Shown here piece by piece: positions 35,251 to 47,347 of a stretch of DNA of 64,000 bases (the first letter of the stretch is position 1; each line of letters starts with the position of its first letter). This stretch comes from Nemopilema nomurai (taxonomy: Eukaryota > Cnidaria > Scyphozoa > Rhizostomeae > Rhizostomatidae). The stretch covers positions 1,278,871 through 1,342,870 of the forward strand of contig ML133366.1 in NCBI GenBank assembly GCA_003864495.1. Reading direction: 5' to 3'. The position numbers and the translations under genes are program-made. The notes beneath the pieces are model-generated. The model worked only from the letters and a program-made list of their open reading frames with translations, had not been told where the DNA came from and did not search any database.

Positions 35251-35768
35251 GAAATTCAAAAACTAAACATGCGATCACCAACTCTGCCAGAAAATTTGTT
35301 GTCCTCGAACATGCGCGCTTCATGTCCATAACTTTACGTCACAGCTCGCTAGTGTCTAGTCCCCCTTCGCCATTTTTTGGTTGAAAAATTATTGTCAGTT
35401 TAGCGGTGTTTAAGTTTGTTTTTAATAGTCTTCTTGCTTGAAATAGCTAATGCGAACTATTTTTCCTACACAATTGTGGGTGGAGAAATCGATTAAACGC
35501 ATAAAAAATGGTTTCATTTCCTCTTTAAGGTGGATGCTTTAGTACTTTGTATTTCCATTAGTATTTTGCTAGATCACTCTACATTAATATTACTTTCATA
35601 TTTGCATTTAGTCAAACATAGATTTTGGTATAACATTGGGGTGTTATAATAATCCCCAGCCCTTAATGCTCTCTTAGTTGTGGTACTAAAAAGTAGAATA
35701 TAATGCCTTTAACATAACTGGTTATATGTATTGTTAAATTAAGTAATAGATACATAACATTGTTCATT

Positions 35769-38195
35769 TCAAAGTTTAAATTGTTGTTTTTTCTTTTTCC
35801 GACTTGGGAGAGGAATTGAATCTATTGTCATCACTTCTTCATGAAAAGCACTGTGCACATTTCCTCCTGCAATTGGCTGTACATCCTTCAGATTGCGTAT
35901 GGTGTTATCATTATAACCAAAGTCTCGTAACGTTGGGTTGTCTTTACGTCGGCCAAGACTCCTTTGGTGACCAAAATAGTTTTCCAAGGAATCTTGACAG
36001 AATCGTTCAGTTAAAACATACTGGAGCCCATTCTGTAAGAGAAATTTGATGCACTCAACTAAAGAGTAACATATTATTTGCAAGCCTTCGTATGTTTGCC
36101 TTGATATGAACATTTTCATACGGTCTGATTCACTAAAATTACCTGGCCTTTTGTCAACAGTACATGAGGAATTCATCTTTCAACCAGTCAAATCTGACAT
36201 CATTGACGGACCTGTAGGGCTGGAGGAAAGGCTTGAGTTTTCTGTCTCCTTCTTTGGTGTTCCTGACATTTGTGCAATCAAAAAACAAATCCATCATCCT
36301 GCAGAAATTTGCCGTTCCAGCGCTCTCTGTTGGACCGAAACTTTCAAGTACCTTAGCCACTGTAGAACTAAGGACCTGAACAGCTAATTTCACATTCATT
36401 ACAGAGTATGAAGATAGATTAAGATGATCTTCTGTTAGCTTTGGTAACAGATGAAGACCACATTCCTGGTCTTCATTGTACAGTTCACAAATATGACTCC
36501 AAAGAATGTACTGATCATCATTCCACATAAGTCTGCTACAACGTCCTGAACCAGAATTTGATAAGCAGTTCCTAGCAGTCTTCATTAGGTGTGGTGGGTC
36601 AGCCACAAAATAAATGTAGCGTTCTTCTTCAGTAAAAATATTCTCAACTTTAAAAGTGACTGCGTCATCATTGTTATTTAGATGCTTGTGCATTTTGAAA
36701 AAGCCTCTATTAGCAGAAGCACCATCACAGGTAAGCAGAAGCACCATATGACTTTCAAGTTACACTGCAACTCCAAAATTCTAACAGCCTTCCAGAATAT
36801 GGGAAACAATTGAAATGATGATGCCGAAGTTGTAGCAAAATTAGCAAAGCTAAACTTTATTGGATTTATCATGCTCCTCAGTAAAAATACCAGAACATGA
36901 CTAGCCACTGTATTAACTTTCCCCTTAAATGTTCCATAATTAAGTTCTGTGTCACCAAGGTCAACAAAGCCAATTAAGTCACCAGTGTTCTTGTCCCACA
37001 CCAAGTCCTCTTGAATTTTCATTTCATCCATTGCTAAGACAAAATATCTTTCAGCTTGGGAGAAATCTTTTGTTTTTTCAATGAGCTCTTGCACTATTTC
37101 TGCATTAAAACCTCTCTGGGGACGGATGTAATTCTTGTAATCTCTTAAACGGCGTCTGCATGGAAGAATAAGAACTCCAGTTCCTTTGCTCTGGTCATAA
37201 CGTATGTCATCATACATTGCTGGAGACTTTGAAGCAAGGCGCAAACAATACCTTATTATCATGGGATGATATCGAAGACCTTTGTTGGATGTTTTTAAAT
37301 AATTCTGTTGCTCACTCCAAAAGAGCTTCATGAAGGTGGCATTGATGATTCTTCTACACCTAACATGATGGTGACTAAATTTGTATCTAATTCTTTTGTA
37401 ACAGGCATAGCATTTATTGAAATCCCTCTCTTCATTTCTGACATCTCATTCATAAGCACTTTTTTTCTTGGCACGCTCCTGCTGCAGTGTTAGTTTTATT
37501 CTGGATGAAGATGTCATTGATACAGGGGCTTTAAAACTTGCCGCAGTTTCAAGTCGCTTTGATTTTTGTTTGGAGGATCTTTCTTCTACCTTGGAAAGCT
37601 TTGAACAGAAGATGCATGGTGATTTTTGTCCCAACTCTGGTAACAAAATTACCAAACATGAGGGTGACCTTGAATACTCAGTTTGATCCAATGTTTTGCT
37701 TCCTTTAACAGAATAATCATGCTTATGAGGCACATTATGCTTTACAAAGGCAGTGGATAATTGTAAAATCTTGCTATCAATACCAGAACAAAGACTGCTA
37801 TTCTCCAAACAATACACAAGATTAGAAATTGTTACATTTTCCATTGATCTTGCGAATTTTTGGTAAAGCATGTGATTTTCTGGAATCTCCCAAGCATAAA
37901 CCCTCACTGTAAAGTTGAGGGAAGTGTTAATGTACACTTCAAACTTATTCAACTCGAATGAATCATCTCCTCTTTTAATAAATAAACAGTCATTTTCTCT
38001 TGCTTCACTCGTCCAGCAATAAGGTAGCTTCAAATTCTGGCTTCGAGCACACATTTCCTCAAATGACTTATAGCATCTTGATGGCACAGATGTACTTTGG
38101 TGAGCAGAAGCCTTATTGCTTGTCTCTCTTTTAACAGATGCAGCTTTCGAAGAAGGTCTTCCATCCTTACTGTCTTTGCTGTATTGTAAAGACAA
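35769..38195 (-). pseudogene. P2 transposase, catalytic part, broken
   Basis: Homologous in order to the P1 catalytic gene: acidic/basic N-terminus with CIFC (38195-37446), then MKLFWSEQQNY, LAMDEMKIQEDL (first Asp), TCDGASANRGFFKMH (second), DPPHLLKTARN, MNVKLAVQVLSSTVA, and YVLTERFCQDSLENYFGHQR (Glu region). It ends shortly afterwards with a Lys-rich tail and lacks the (Y)IAGYV region, as in P1. Breaks: frameshift near 37325; a 22-nt direct duplication near 36712-36747 that shifts the frame beside the second Asp; frame change near 36165. No THAP finger could be placed upstream. Confidence 0.75.
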
Positions 38196-38433
38196 AATAT
38201 CAGTTTTCTGTAATTTTAACTGTCAAATGCTCATTATGTTTAGGTTAAAGTGAACTTAAAGGCAATTTTAAAGAGGCAAGACTAGATATGTTTCAGAATG
38301 CTGCTCTTGCTTTTGAACATAACACTTCCTATAATTTTCAAAATAATTAGCAGTAAGTATTCATTTAATTAACAGGAATAGTTACCTGAACTAATCGCAA
38401 ATCAATGACCTTATTGATTTGTGCCAAGGTCCA

Positions 38434-38820
38434 TTAGAAAATGGGACCCATATTTTGCGTGTCCTGGAGAGTCCATCCTTGCAACCCCTCCGAGTACAAG
38501 TTACATGTTTTTCCTAACCACGAACAGTTCCTGTTGACACTGCATTTACTGTTGGTATCACGTAGGCACGTTGTGCGGATTGCAAGTGGTGGCATGTTTA
38601 GTTGGTGGAAAAACAGCAGCTTGGAACACTGGTATCCTGAAAAGAGACATGAAGCAGCAATAAACAGATTACCAAGCGCCATCCGATTATGAAGCGGTTT
38701 GTTTCATGCCAATTTAGACATTCTGCATGAATTTGCAACATGGACCCAAATAAACGTTTTTTGATTGAAATAACAGATGCAAGACACAAACTACAAATAG
38801 CAAGAACTGCATTAGGCATG
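38434..38820 (-). pseudogene. Kolobok-like transposase fragment
   Basis: ALGNLFIAASCLFSGYQCSK then LNMPPLAIRTT matches the PAGNLFLSSGIL region of the transposase at 1628-4034. Isolated, with frame changes on both sides. It may mark where the right end of P2 was lost. Confidence 0.4.
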
Positions 38821-41147
38821 ATTCAAAACTAGAAAATTTCGCTCATTCCGTCCAACTGGCGTAGTATTTATAGATTCAACCACAGAATAGAGATTACACA
38901 GGAGGCTAACTCAGGCATTTTCGATGGTCAGGCATATTAGTGAGGCGCGATTTCTAAAACGAGGTTAAGTAAACTAGAAACAGAGGACGCAGTTTTTTCA
39001 GGCTTAGTACGGAGAAAGCTGCAGATATCGTTCCACGGAAATTTGCAGAATGGCTCATGAATCGAAAATAAAGCAATCCAAAAGATACCACTGTGCGGCA
39101 ATCAATTGCAGCAACAATAATTTGAAGAATCTAGAGCTGTTTTTCTTCCGTTTTCCAACGAATCCTGACCGGAATGTTCTTGCGTACAATTTAGGCCACA
39201 TCGCGAGTGACATTTTACAATTCTCAGAATTTTGCTTTCTTCCATTTGTTTACTATCGTTTTATTCGTTTACTTTTCATTTTTCTAGCTGAAGAGAATTG
39301 CTGCAAAATATTCGTAGACAGGATTTAATGAAGAAGACTCCCGAGTATCTGAGTAAAAACTGCTCAAGACTGAACAGCTTCCAATGTTCAAGAACCAGCG
39401 TGCACGATTGACTCATGATGCCTAGCCAACTTTGTTTGACGTCCCAAATCCTCTACCATTGATTAAAGGTCCAACTAAGAGGAAGGATCCACAAACTCTT
39501 CATGGTTTGTAATGTTGCTTCAGGCCTTCTTCCAAACCAAAACTAAGCCAGTCTATATCAAGAAATTACATTAAATAAATGAAAATAATTTTTGAATGTT
39601 TTATAAAAAATTGCTACGAGTCACATTAAATTGGTCAAATCTATCTTGTGTAATGCATACCATTAAACTTTTTTTCTATATTAATTTTGCATTAAAACAG
39701 GCCAATCAAGTAAAAAAAGGCTTAATCAAGTAAAGATTTAGAGTTTCATGAAGATGGACAAGTTGCTAACAGTAAGTGTGAATCAATTTACTTGAAGTTT
39801 CCTCAATGGATTGAAGTTGTGACACTTATTTGAAACTCATCTATGATTTTAGCCTCATATGATAAAGAATCTGCAAATTATATATTTCTTAGTAGAAAGA
39901 AGCCCCCAAAACCCAGCTGCGCGGGCTTAAAACCCCTTTTGTGGAAATAGAATTGCCCCTTAAAACTACCCCAAAACAAATCAGGCAGATAAGCCTCAGC
40001 AAGACAAGAGCCTCGCATCGACAGCAAAAATGACATAATGCACAGCCACGCACCGCATACTTGAAACGAAACTTGTCAACGAAAAATGATTCGCCATCCT
40101 TCGCGTGCATCACTCGCACTCATGTGAAAATCGCTAGGACGGTGTTCGCAAAATATGAAGGGATGAGGCTCCCCCGTCCTAGCGATTGTCCATGCGCAGC
40201 GGGGTTTTGGGGGCTAGTCTTCTGTTTTACCAAATATTGTTTATCCATGGTGAAAGTTGTTTTCAAAATTTTACTTGAATATCTTTTATTTGAGTTACAT
40301 GGTCTATCGTGAGTTTAAAATTCAACCACGCCGAGTCATCGATTTCTTTTAAATATCCTTTTCAGTAATTTTTTGGGTGAGCACGCTAGGTAGGGGCGCT
40401 TACTTTGCCTAGTATCATTTCAAGCGTAAATTATTTCGAGTGTCTTGCTGGTAAGCTTCACCGCTGTATGTTTTTTCAAGTTTGAGCCAAAGGGGTCAAA
40501 TTGTTTCAAACCCAAGTTTAAATTTTGAGTCAAAATGCTGGCATTCAAGGCAGACTTGGGATACTTGCAAAAAGCATGATCGGGTGCACGTCCCATTACA
40601 GTTTGACGGTGTCCAGAGGTGGCAATCAATCAAGTTGACAACTCGCTAAAATTTACACCCTCTAAGGAACCTTTTTCCAGCGAGTCATGGGGCCAAGCGA
40701 CCGCTGCAAGAAACAAACAACACGACATGACACCTTCCTACTTGCCAAGTCCGAAAAAGCTGACACGAAAAACTTGCTTAATTGGCTGTTTTACTCGTCG
40801 TTTTGGAAAATATTGGGGGTAGATTACGGGACCGCTGTCTTTCTCATAGTTTTGGAAATTGAGGGCGGTTTAAGCTTAAAATCGTTTGAGGGTTACACTG
40901 TCAATTCTCCATCGAAGAACAGTTGACCGAAAGAAAAATATCTTTCTTTTAGCTGATCAACCTGCAGTGAAGCAAGCTAACTGCTTCGTATGTAGACCTT
41001 TTTGTTGTCTAAATTGATTCCTATGTTGCCCCTGGATCGGCTCAGACTCTATTTGAACAATGCACGCCTGGCGAAACTTCGAAATTCGTTAAATTCGACC
41101 GTGTGAAGCCTGCCCTTTAGTTCTTGCAAAGTTTATAGTGAAAAATC

Positions 41148-44100
41148 CATAGAAATAGAAGGGGTAGAATGCGCGGTCTATTGTTCTTCACCTGACGCGT
41201 GTGTTGCCACTGTGGGGAACTAAAATGGTAGCAACAAGTTGGCAAAAAGCAGCAATAACAACACAGCAGAAGATTAGTACGTGTTGAGCCGGCCTCTCTT
41301 AAATTAGAAGCTTGCATGGCGAACAAGACCGATATTACGAGTCAATGGATAAAAAGTATGTTTCAGGTAAGATTTACGTATACTTTTGAGCAACTACCGG
41401 GTACTCCCTTCTTTAAGAGCTGTGGTATCGTTTGGCGCAGGGCTAGGCCATCTCCAAAATTACGATGTAAAAAATAAGATTTTATTGAAAATATATTGAC
41501 TTTGTTTGCATGAATTTTAAAGAGATATTTGCTTTGTCAAATACCTGTCTTCAAGGCTAGGAAACGTTTGGAATCACAGTGAACGCGGAATTTCCAATGC
41601 CCAAACTGAATAGCATCCCAACATTGTCATTCCAATATTGAATTTCAACACCCCAACATTATTTAGTCCATTACCAATGAAGACATGTTATCAATCTTTT
41701 TGCCAAACTTTGAGTGCGTATATCGAAAACAGAGCAGTTTTATTTTACATATTATTATAAATGCAGATTTTTACAGTTCTGCTATTTACAGGCTATGCTA
41801 TTTACAAAAAAGGGATTCACATTTGCCAATCGTCAAGAGAGATGGCATTTCCTCCATCTACTTTAAAAGGACCACCAGGCTACTTAACCGCCGCCCGGCA
41901 CTCGGCATTATAAAAAGTTTGACGATTTTCAAATGAAACAACATAATCCTTAGGTTTTATTCAGAAACAAAGTTAGTCGTTATAAAATAAAATCTGTTTT
42001 GTTAACTTATGGCGTTTTGATGCTTTGTTTTTCTTTATGATACGCTCTGTATATACCCTTTCAAACTGGAAGCAGAAAATATTTAGATAGCTTGAGGTTA
42101 TTAATTTGATTAAAATGGTTATGTGATCATCTCTCATGTGCTCATCCAAGATATTTGTTTCCTTTGAATGTTCAGAAATAGATGTAAATGTTGACATCAT
42201 CGTATCTTGCAATACTTTTGATTCAATTTGTTTATTCAAATCACTTGAAATGCCTTGCCAATTACATAATTCCCTTCTAGCAATTCGATCAACGCTTTGG
42301 ACAACCTTATAAACAGACCAAGATGGAACCAACAAGTTCCCAAACCTTTTGCATGATATGAGTAAAAGATTGGAGCTATAGCCATAGTCATTAGAGCTTT
42401 CTGAGCTTTGATACAGAGCAGCTGCACAATCAGGACAATCAAGGGACTAAATGTTTTTTTACAATATAGCCAGAAATGTATTGCAAGACATCATTTCTCC
42501 AAATGTTATTTGAAAGGAGCATTTCAGTGACAGCTGGGTCACTGCTGTTGGTTTCATTGCTTTCTTGGATCCTGCTGATATCAATGCAATTGGCTGTGGA
42601 TGGAGCTTCGATTTTATTCTTCAAAAAGGGACCGCAGTGCATATTTAAACTGGAGGGCTGTTGGGTTATTGTTTCAACCAAAACGACTTCTTATTTTTGA
42701 AAAGTACATTTCAATTTGGGCCTGGGAAAAGCGATATGTTAGTATGTATTTGAAAGGAGACTCTGACCTTTCAAATAAATGTCTGCTTATATTCAGATTT
42801 GATGTTGCAGAGACAGCAAAACCAATTACAAAGGTCTTTCTTGGCCCATTTATTATTGGCACGCCTGTTGTATCCCTAAGAGACTTCAGATAATCAATCC
42901 CATTATTAAGGTAACCTTGAAGCTCAAGGATGTTATCAGGTGTGATTGGCTGCTTTGTGTGTTTACCAAATTTACTTTTAGAGTTTAAAATGTCAAAGAT
43001 GTTGTTCATCAACAAATTAAACTCACTTGTAGCCTTACTGTCTCTAAACTCTGCAAGTTTGAGGCTTCTTAAGAAAGTAATGGCAGCTGCAACAGAATGG
43101 CTCAGTGTCTGTGCAGCAATTCCAACTTTCATTTTGTGGTTCTGCCACTGAATATGGTGGGTCTTAAGTTTATTGGCTAAATTTAGCACATCTTTCTTCT
43201 GTGCTCTATATAGTGCCAACACATACTCCCATGATATTCTTTCCCCAGTAGGAGTACAAAATATTTTAATGTCTGCAAAAGCATTCCGTGCTAGCTTTAT
43301 CATATGGCAGACATCTAGAATGACAGAAATTTTTTTGTCAGGTTTAGCAGGATGTGGGAAAGTACCATCCAGCTTTTTAATGTTAGCCCCTAGTTTTTCT
43401 GCCATAGTGATATTTTTAGGGGCACCATCAAATATGACTGCATGCACTTCAGCACCTTTTTGTGTGACCATAGTTATGGCTTCAGTGATGATTCTAGCTA
43501 GTATATCACCATCTAGTGCATTGGTCAAGAAGTATGCTATTGGAACATACCATGGTTTTTGGAGCCCAGCTGCCATAAAAAGAAGTGCATTTTTAGCGAT
43601 TGTGTCTGGCTTTTCTCCCTTAAGTGGACCATAGTTCACATTACCAACAAATCTTGAATTTTTCTGGTCCCACTCAAGTTTTGTTTTTATTGCCCTTTCA
43701 TCTAAAATGATGACACAATCATTCTGACCCTCTTTTACTTTATTTTCAATGAAATCAAAAGATTTGTTTAAAAACCCAGGCTCGCAGTCAATGTTAACAG
43801 CCCAAGAGCGGACAGTTGCAGGATGTGGCAAATGAAGATGTTTTCTTATGAACCTGTTTGCTCTTGGGCTGTAAAAATGAAGGGAGATTGCAAACTCTTT
43901 AATCTCTTGTGAGTATCGAGAACCAGCCTGTTTTTGAGCATTTTTGGTTTCATTTCTAAATATCTCAGTTGTCAGATGACCAAAATTCTCTGCTAATGTC
44001 TCCACACTTGTTTGGTTGAGCATTTTTAATTCTTTCAACTGAGAGCAAAGGCCTTTGATAGTTTTTTCCTTTCTCACATTACGTATTCTCAACTTTTTGA

Positions 44101-45020
44101 TGGTCTTTTTTTTTCTTGAAGCTTTCTTTTGTATTTTTCTGCAACTTTTCTAGGGGAAGTCTTCAAAACATACGTATGGTCATCAGCAAGCTTAGGTTTC
44201 TTCTCAGTTGTGGTTGTTGATCTATTAGGAGAAGTATTCGGCCTTTTCCTTGGCTTTCGCTCTTTTGTTTCCTTCTTTTGGATATGGGCCGGAAAGTGAA
44301 AAACAGATGGAACTGCATCTTTTTCAAATATTTTTTCCCTAATGACTGATAGTTTGGTAAACAAGAAGGATAGCTGTAATCACTGGGAAGGAAATGCTTT
44401 TCACAAATTCTTTGCGATGATGTTGGGTGCCAATCTTTTCTTCTCATTGCAACAAGCCATTTACGCATCAATTCTTTATTTGATAATGGAAAGCTATGAA
44501 AAATATACCACAACAAGATTAAATTTCATTTCGCTTTTTACTGCAACAGGTAACACTAAATTTGCTGTCATTTTTATCAAAGAAAAGGAAAAGATCGTTG
44601 AAACATTGATTATTCAAAACCCTTTTACTTGAATTTGATTTGAAATAATATTGGAATTAATCTTACAGAAGTCTTAAAGTTTGTCTTTCAAATCAAAGCG
44701 CAAGTGAAAAATATGCCTAGACATACTGGTGAAACGCCACATTCGTTTCTCCTGGTCGAAGATCCTTCGTCGGGATCCAGCGATTTTGGGAACCAAACGC
44801 AGCACAGGATACAACCATTATCAGATCCGCATCAATTCGGAATAATTTATCGCAAAATAAACGCAAAATTTCGGGTATGTTACGATCGTCATAACAGTCG
44901 GCCTACGATACCTGAATAGTACTTCCGTGTTTTCTGCCAACTTGTTGCTACCATTTTAGTTCCCCACGATGGCAACACATCACGTGACCTACCACGCATT
45001 CTAGCCCTTCTATTTCTATG
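41148..45020 (-). mobile_element. P-superfamily element P3 inside Helitron A
   Basis: Inverted ends begin CATAGAAATAGAAGGG at 41148 and at 45020 on the other strand. Similarity goes on for about 100 bp (GGGGAACTAAAATGGTAGC and so on). Flanks GAAAAATC (41140-41147) and GAGAAATC (45021-45028) match at 7 of 8 bases, the P-element duplication length. Removing one flank and the element restores the Helitron sequence seen in copy B. It encodes one THAP-P transposase on minus. Confidence 0.92.
41973..44818 (-). pseudogene. P3 transposase, THAP-P type with C-terminal domain
   Basis: Exon 1 44818-44727 (MVVSCAAFGSQNR, Ser at the second THAP Cys), donor GTATGT; exon 2 from 44493 (HHFPLSNKELMRKWLVAMRR, RICEKHFLPSDY), frameshift near 44350, then KDAVPSVFHFP, a Lys-rich linker, and a frame change at an A9 run just above 44100. 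The core 44092-42677 includes FIENKVKEGQNDCVIILDER, HAVIFDGAPKN, LDVCHMIKLARNAF, KMKVGIAAQTLSHSVA and YRFSQAQIEMYFSKIRSRFG. A TGA (42674-42676) stands where Trp is usual. After another frame change come DVLQYISGYIVKK and DCPDCAAALY, ending at 41973. It has about six breaks, so it is inactive; the full single-gene layout is clear. Confidence 0.85.
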
Positions 45021-47347
45021 GAGAAATCACTGCCGATCCTAGTTATTGTTATAGACAAACTGAAAAACCTCCTTACTTCTATCGATTTTTGTTTAAATGC
45101 CTTCAGGGGCTCTGCCATGCCGAAAAGCGACCCCTTGGCCAACACACGTTTTCAACCGTCCTATTAAAAAAGGTAGCAGCACCAGTTTACTCGCTACCCT
45201 GTCCTATGAGTTTTGGATAATTGAAAGATAACATCGTGGCACCAAATCTCTAACTTACAAAATGAAACTTAGCACACACAGAAACTGCCTCTGTTGCGGT
45301 CAAAAACGGACCATTGCCAAGAAATTAATTCTGCAGATTTAGAAATCCCAGCAACGCTACAAACACTAAAGAAACAATGCGTGAATGAGGAAACGTCAAA
45401 TCGAAAACCATGCATCGTCATCCACCAAGAAAATTAAAAACATGCAACATAAAAACGTAGGGTTTTAAAGTTCGTACAGTAGTTTCTCGTCTATTAAAAA
45501 TGGAGCTCTTGCTCTTCCTTTCTTCGTCCCAGCACGACAATAGTGGATAACATTTGAAGCCACGCCATGACCCTGCAAGCAAGGAAAACTCGATAGAGGA
45601 GAGGTCTGCTTAAAAAGGTCTAAGGTCTGCTATTTAGAGCAATTTAGAGGGAAAATCGCCCGAAGGCATGGTGGACGGAGGTCAATAGGTATATCGGCCA
45701 GGTGCGAAAAAAAAGCACTAAAGCTAGTTTTTCGAAGAAAATAACCAGAAAAACAACGAACACGACGAACTTGAAGCAAGGAAACAAACTTACTTTGATT
45801 TGACTTAGGAAGCACGAAGTTTTCAGTCCTACAGGCAGCGAGAGGGCCAGGACGAGTGGTGCCTGCGGTTTCTCACAAGTTTTGCTGCTGCTTCCGCGAG
45901 TTTTGGCTCGATTTCTCTCTAAAAAAGAAAAAAAGCCAAAAATCAAATCTCTCGTAAGACCATTAAAGAAGTTAATCGATTAATTGTCAGAAGCATTCCT
46001 AAAAGCAAGCTAGCTAGGTATTTAGAGCAATTTAGAGTGAAAAACGCCCTCGGGGCATGGCGGAAGAAGGTCAACAGGTCAATCGGCCAGGTGCAAAAAT
46101 TTAGCACAAAAGCTGCTGGCCTCTCGAGAGAAAAAAACCAGAAAAACGAGGATCGTAAAGCAACAAAACAAACTCACTTGGATTCGTTCTAGAGGGCACG
46201 AAATTTTCAGCATTTCAAAGTCAGCGAGAGAGTCAGGGGGGGGAGGGGCGTGCCTGCAAATTCTCACGAATTTTGCTGCTACTACCGGGAGTTTTGGATC
46301 GATTTCTCACCTAAAATGAGGCAAAGGCAAACAAATCAAATCTCCTTTAGCATGATTTTAAGTAAGCAATCAATTCAGCATTAAGTAAACATCCTCGAAA
46401 GCAAGCGAGCTTGTGGGTAGCAATTTTTTTAAGCGAATGGAAGCTACCCCAGCGTGGGGTGCTTTGGAAAAATAGTCAAAAAAGCAGGAAAATTTAGTTT
46501 AACATCAGATCAAAAAGAAAAACGAGAAGTACTTACTGTAAGACAGCTTTCAATGGCAAAACTACAAAAAAACGCAGCAGCACAGTGCACAACACCAGCT
46601 CTGATAATGAGCACGTCCAAAGGCCACGAACAGCAAGCATCAAATGTACCAGGCTTCTGGCACGCTGCTCTCTTCCCCCTGCACCGCCACGTGGGATGAG
46701 AACTTGCATTTTGGTTGGTGGAGAGGCCGTCTCGTCGACGTCCATTGTAATGCCAGCCAATGGAATGGACAGGCAGCGGCACGTGATCTTGGTTCAGCTA
46801 GCCGATAAGGGAAGGCAATTTTCTCCCCGCGGCCTTCGAGCGATGAATCGGAGGGAAAAACAGCGAATTTCGAGAAAACGCTGACGAATTTCGGAAGAAA
46901 AAACAGAAGTCAGGAAAGATCGTCACGAAGCGGACGACACGGTCCCGGAGAAAATGCATCAAAAAGGTCGATGGCATCGACACCATCCCGGGAATAGCGA
47001 AAATTTCGGTGGAAAATCGAAAAAAATTTTGAAAAAAACCACGCACGAACAAAGACAGATGCATCCAGGAACGACGGGTCGAAAAAAGTGGAAAGCTGGG
47101 TTCCTACTGGGGCAACCAGGGCGGGTAGAGTGCGACGTAAACAAACCGGAGTTCAGAAAAACATGGCGTTTTGGTTAAAAATCGGGCAAATTTCTAGAAA
47201 AAAAGTCGATTTGATACGATGGGAAGGTGGGTGGAACAACTCGGAGAAAGAATTTCGAAAATCTGCCGAGCCGTTTGGATTTTTGAGGGGCTGAACGAAA
47301 GACAATAGACTGTTGCTAGGCGACCTTAAAATTTTAGTATATGTAGA

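Larger units (their letters stand above)
22401..35524. mobile_element. Kolobok-like element with TTAA duplication
   Basis: Ends AGAGGAAATGAAACCA at 22401 and its reverse complement at 35524, each flanked by TTAA (22397-22400 and 35525-35528), the target duplication of Kolobok and piggyBac elements. A second, inner inverted pair, GTGACGTAAAGTTATGGAC (22585-22603 and 35324-35342), is perfect. It contains a THAP gene (+) and a P2X7-type gene (-). About 10 kb of the span is the nested Ginger1 element, so the element itself is about 3.1 kb. No catalytic transposase core is present, so it is internally deleted. Kolobok is preferred over piggyBac because of the THAP gene. Confidence 0.75.
20349..38195. 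mobile_element. P-superfamily element P2, interrupted
   Basis: It shares P1's architecture: a plus-strand C2H2/C-terminal-domain gene (20466-22010) and a convergent THAP-less P catalytic gene (38195-35769). With the nested TTAA element removed, the two genes end about 630 bp apart, close to the 640 bp in P1. A possible left end starts CATAG at 20349, 117 bp before the first ATG (125 bp in P1). The right end was not found and may lie between 38.2 and 39.0 kb, where a transposase fragment of another family begins. Confidence 0.65.
39899..47347 (-). mobile_element. Helitron copy A, carrying P3
   Basis: Minus orientation: 5' end TCTACATATACTAAAAT at 47347, 3' end GC-rich hairpin plus GGGGGCT near 39899-39907, where the expected CTAG has decayed to CTTC. 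The body matches copy 1, including the roughly 900-bp extra segment (40218-41030) and an inverted 3' end with intact CTAG (40214-40217). P3 (41148-45020) interrupts it. No Rep/helicase. Without P3 it is about 3.6 kb. Confidence 0.8.

Noticed and set aside
38820..39040. Right terminal repeat of P2 or left terminal repeat of P4
   Set aside because: No CATAG-type inverted partner could be found for the possible left end at 20349.
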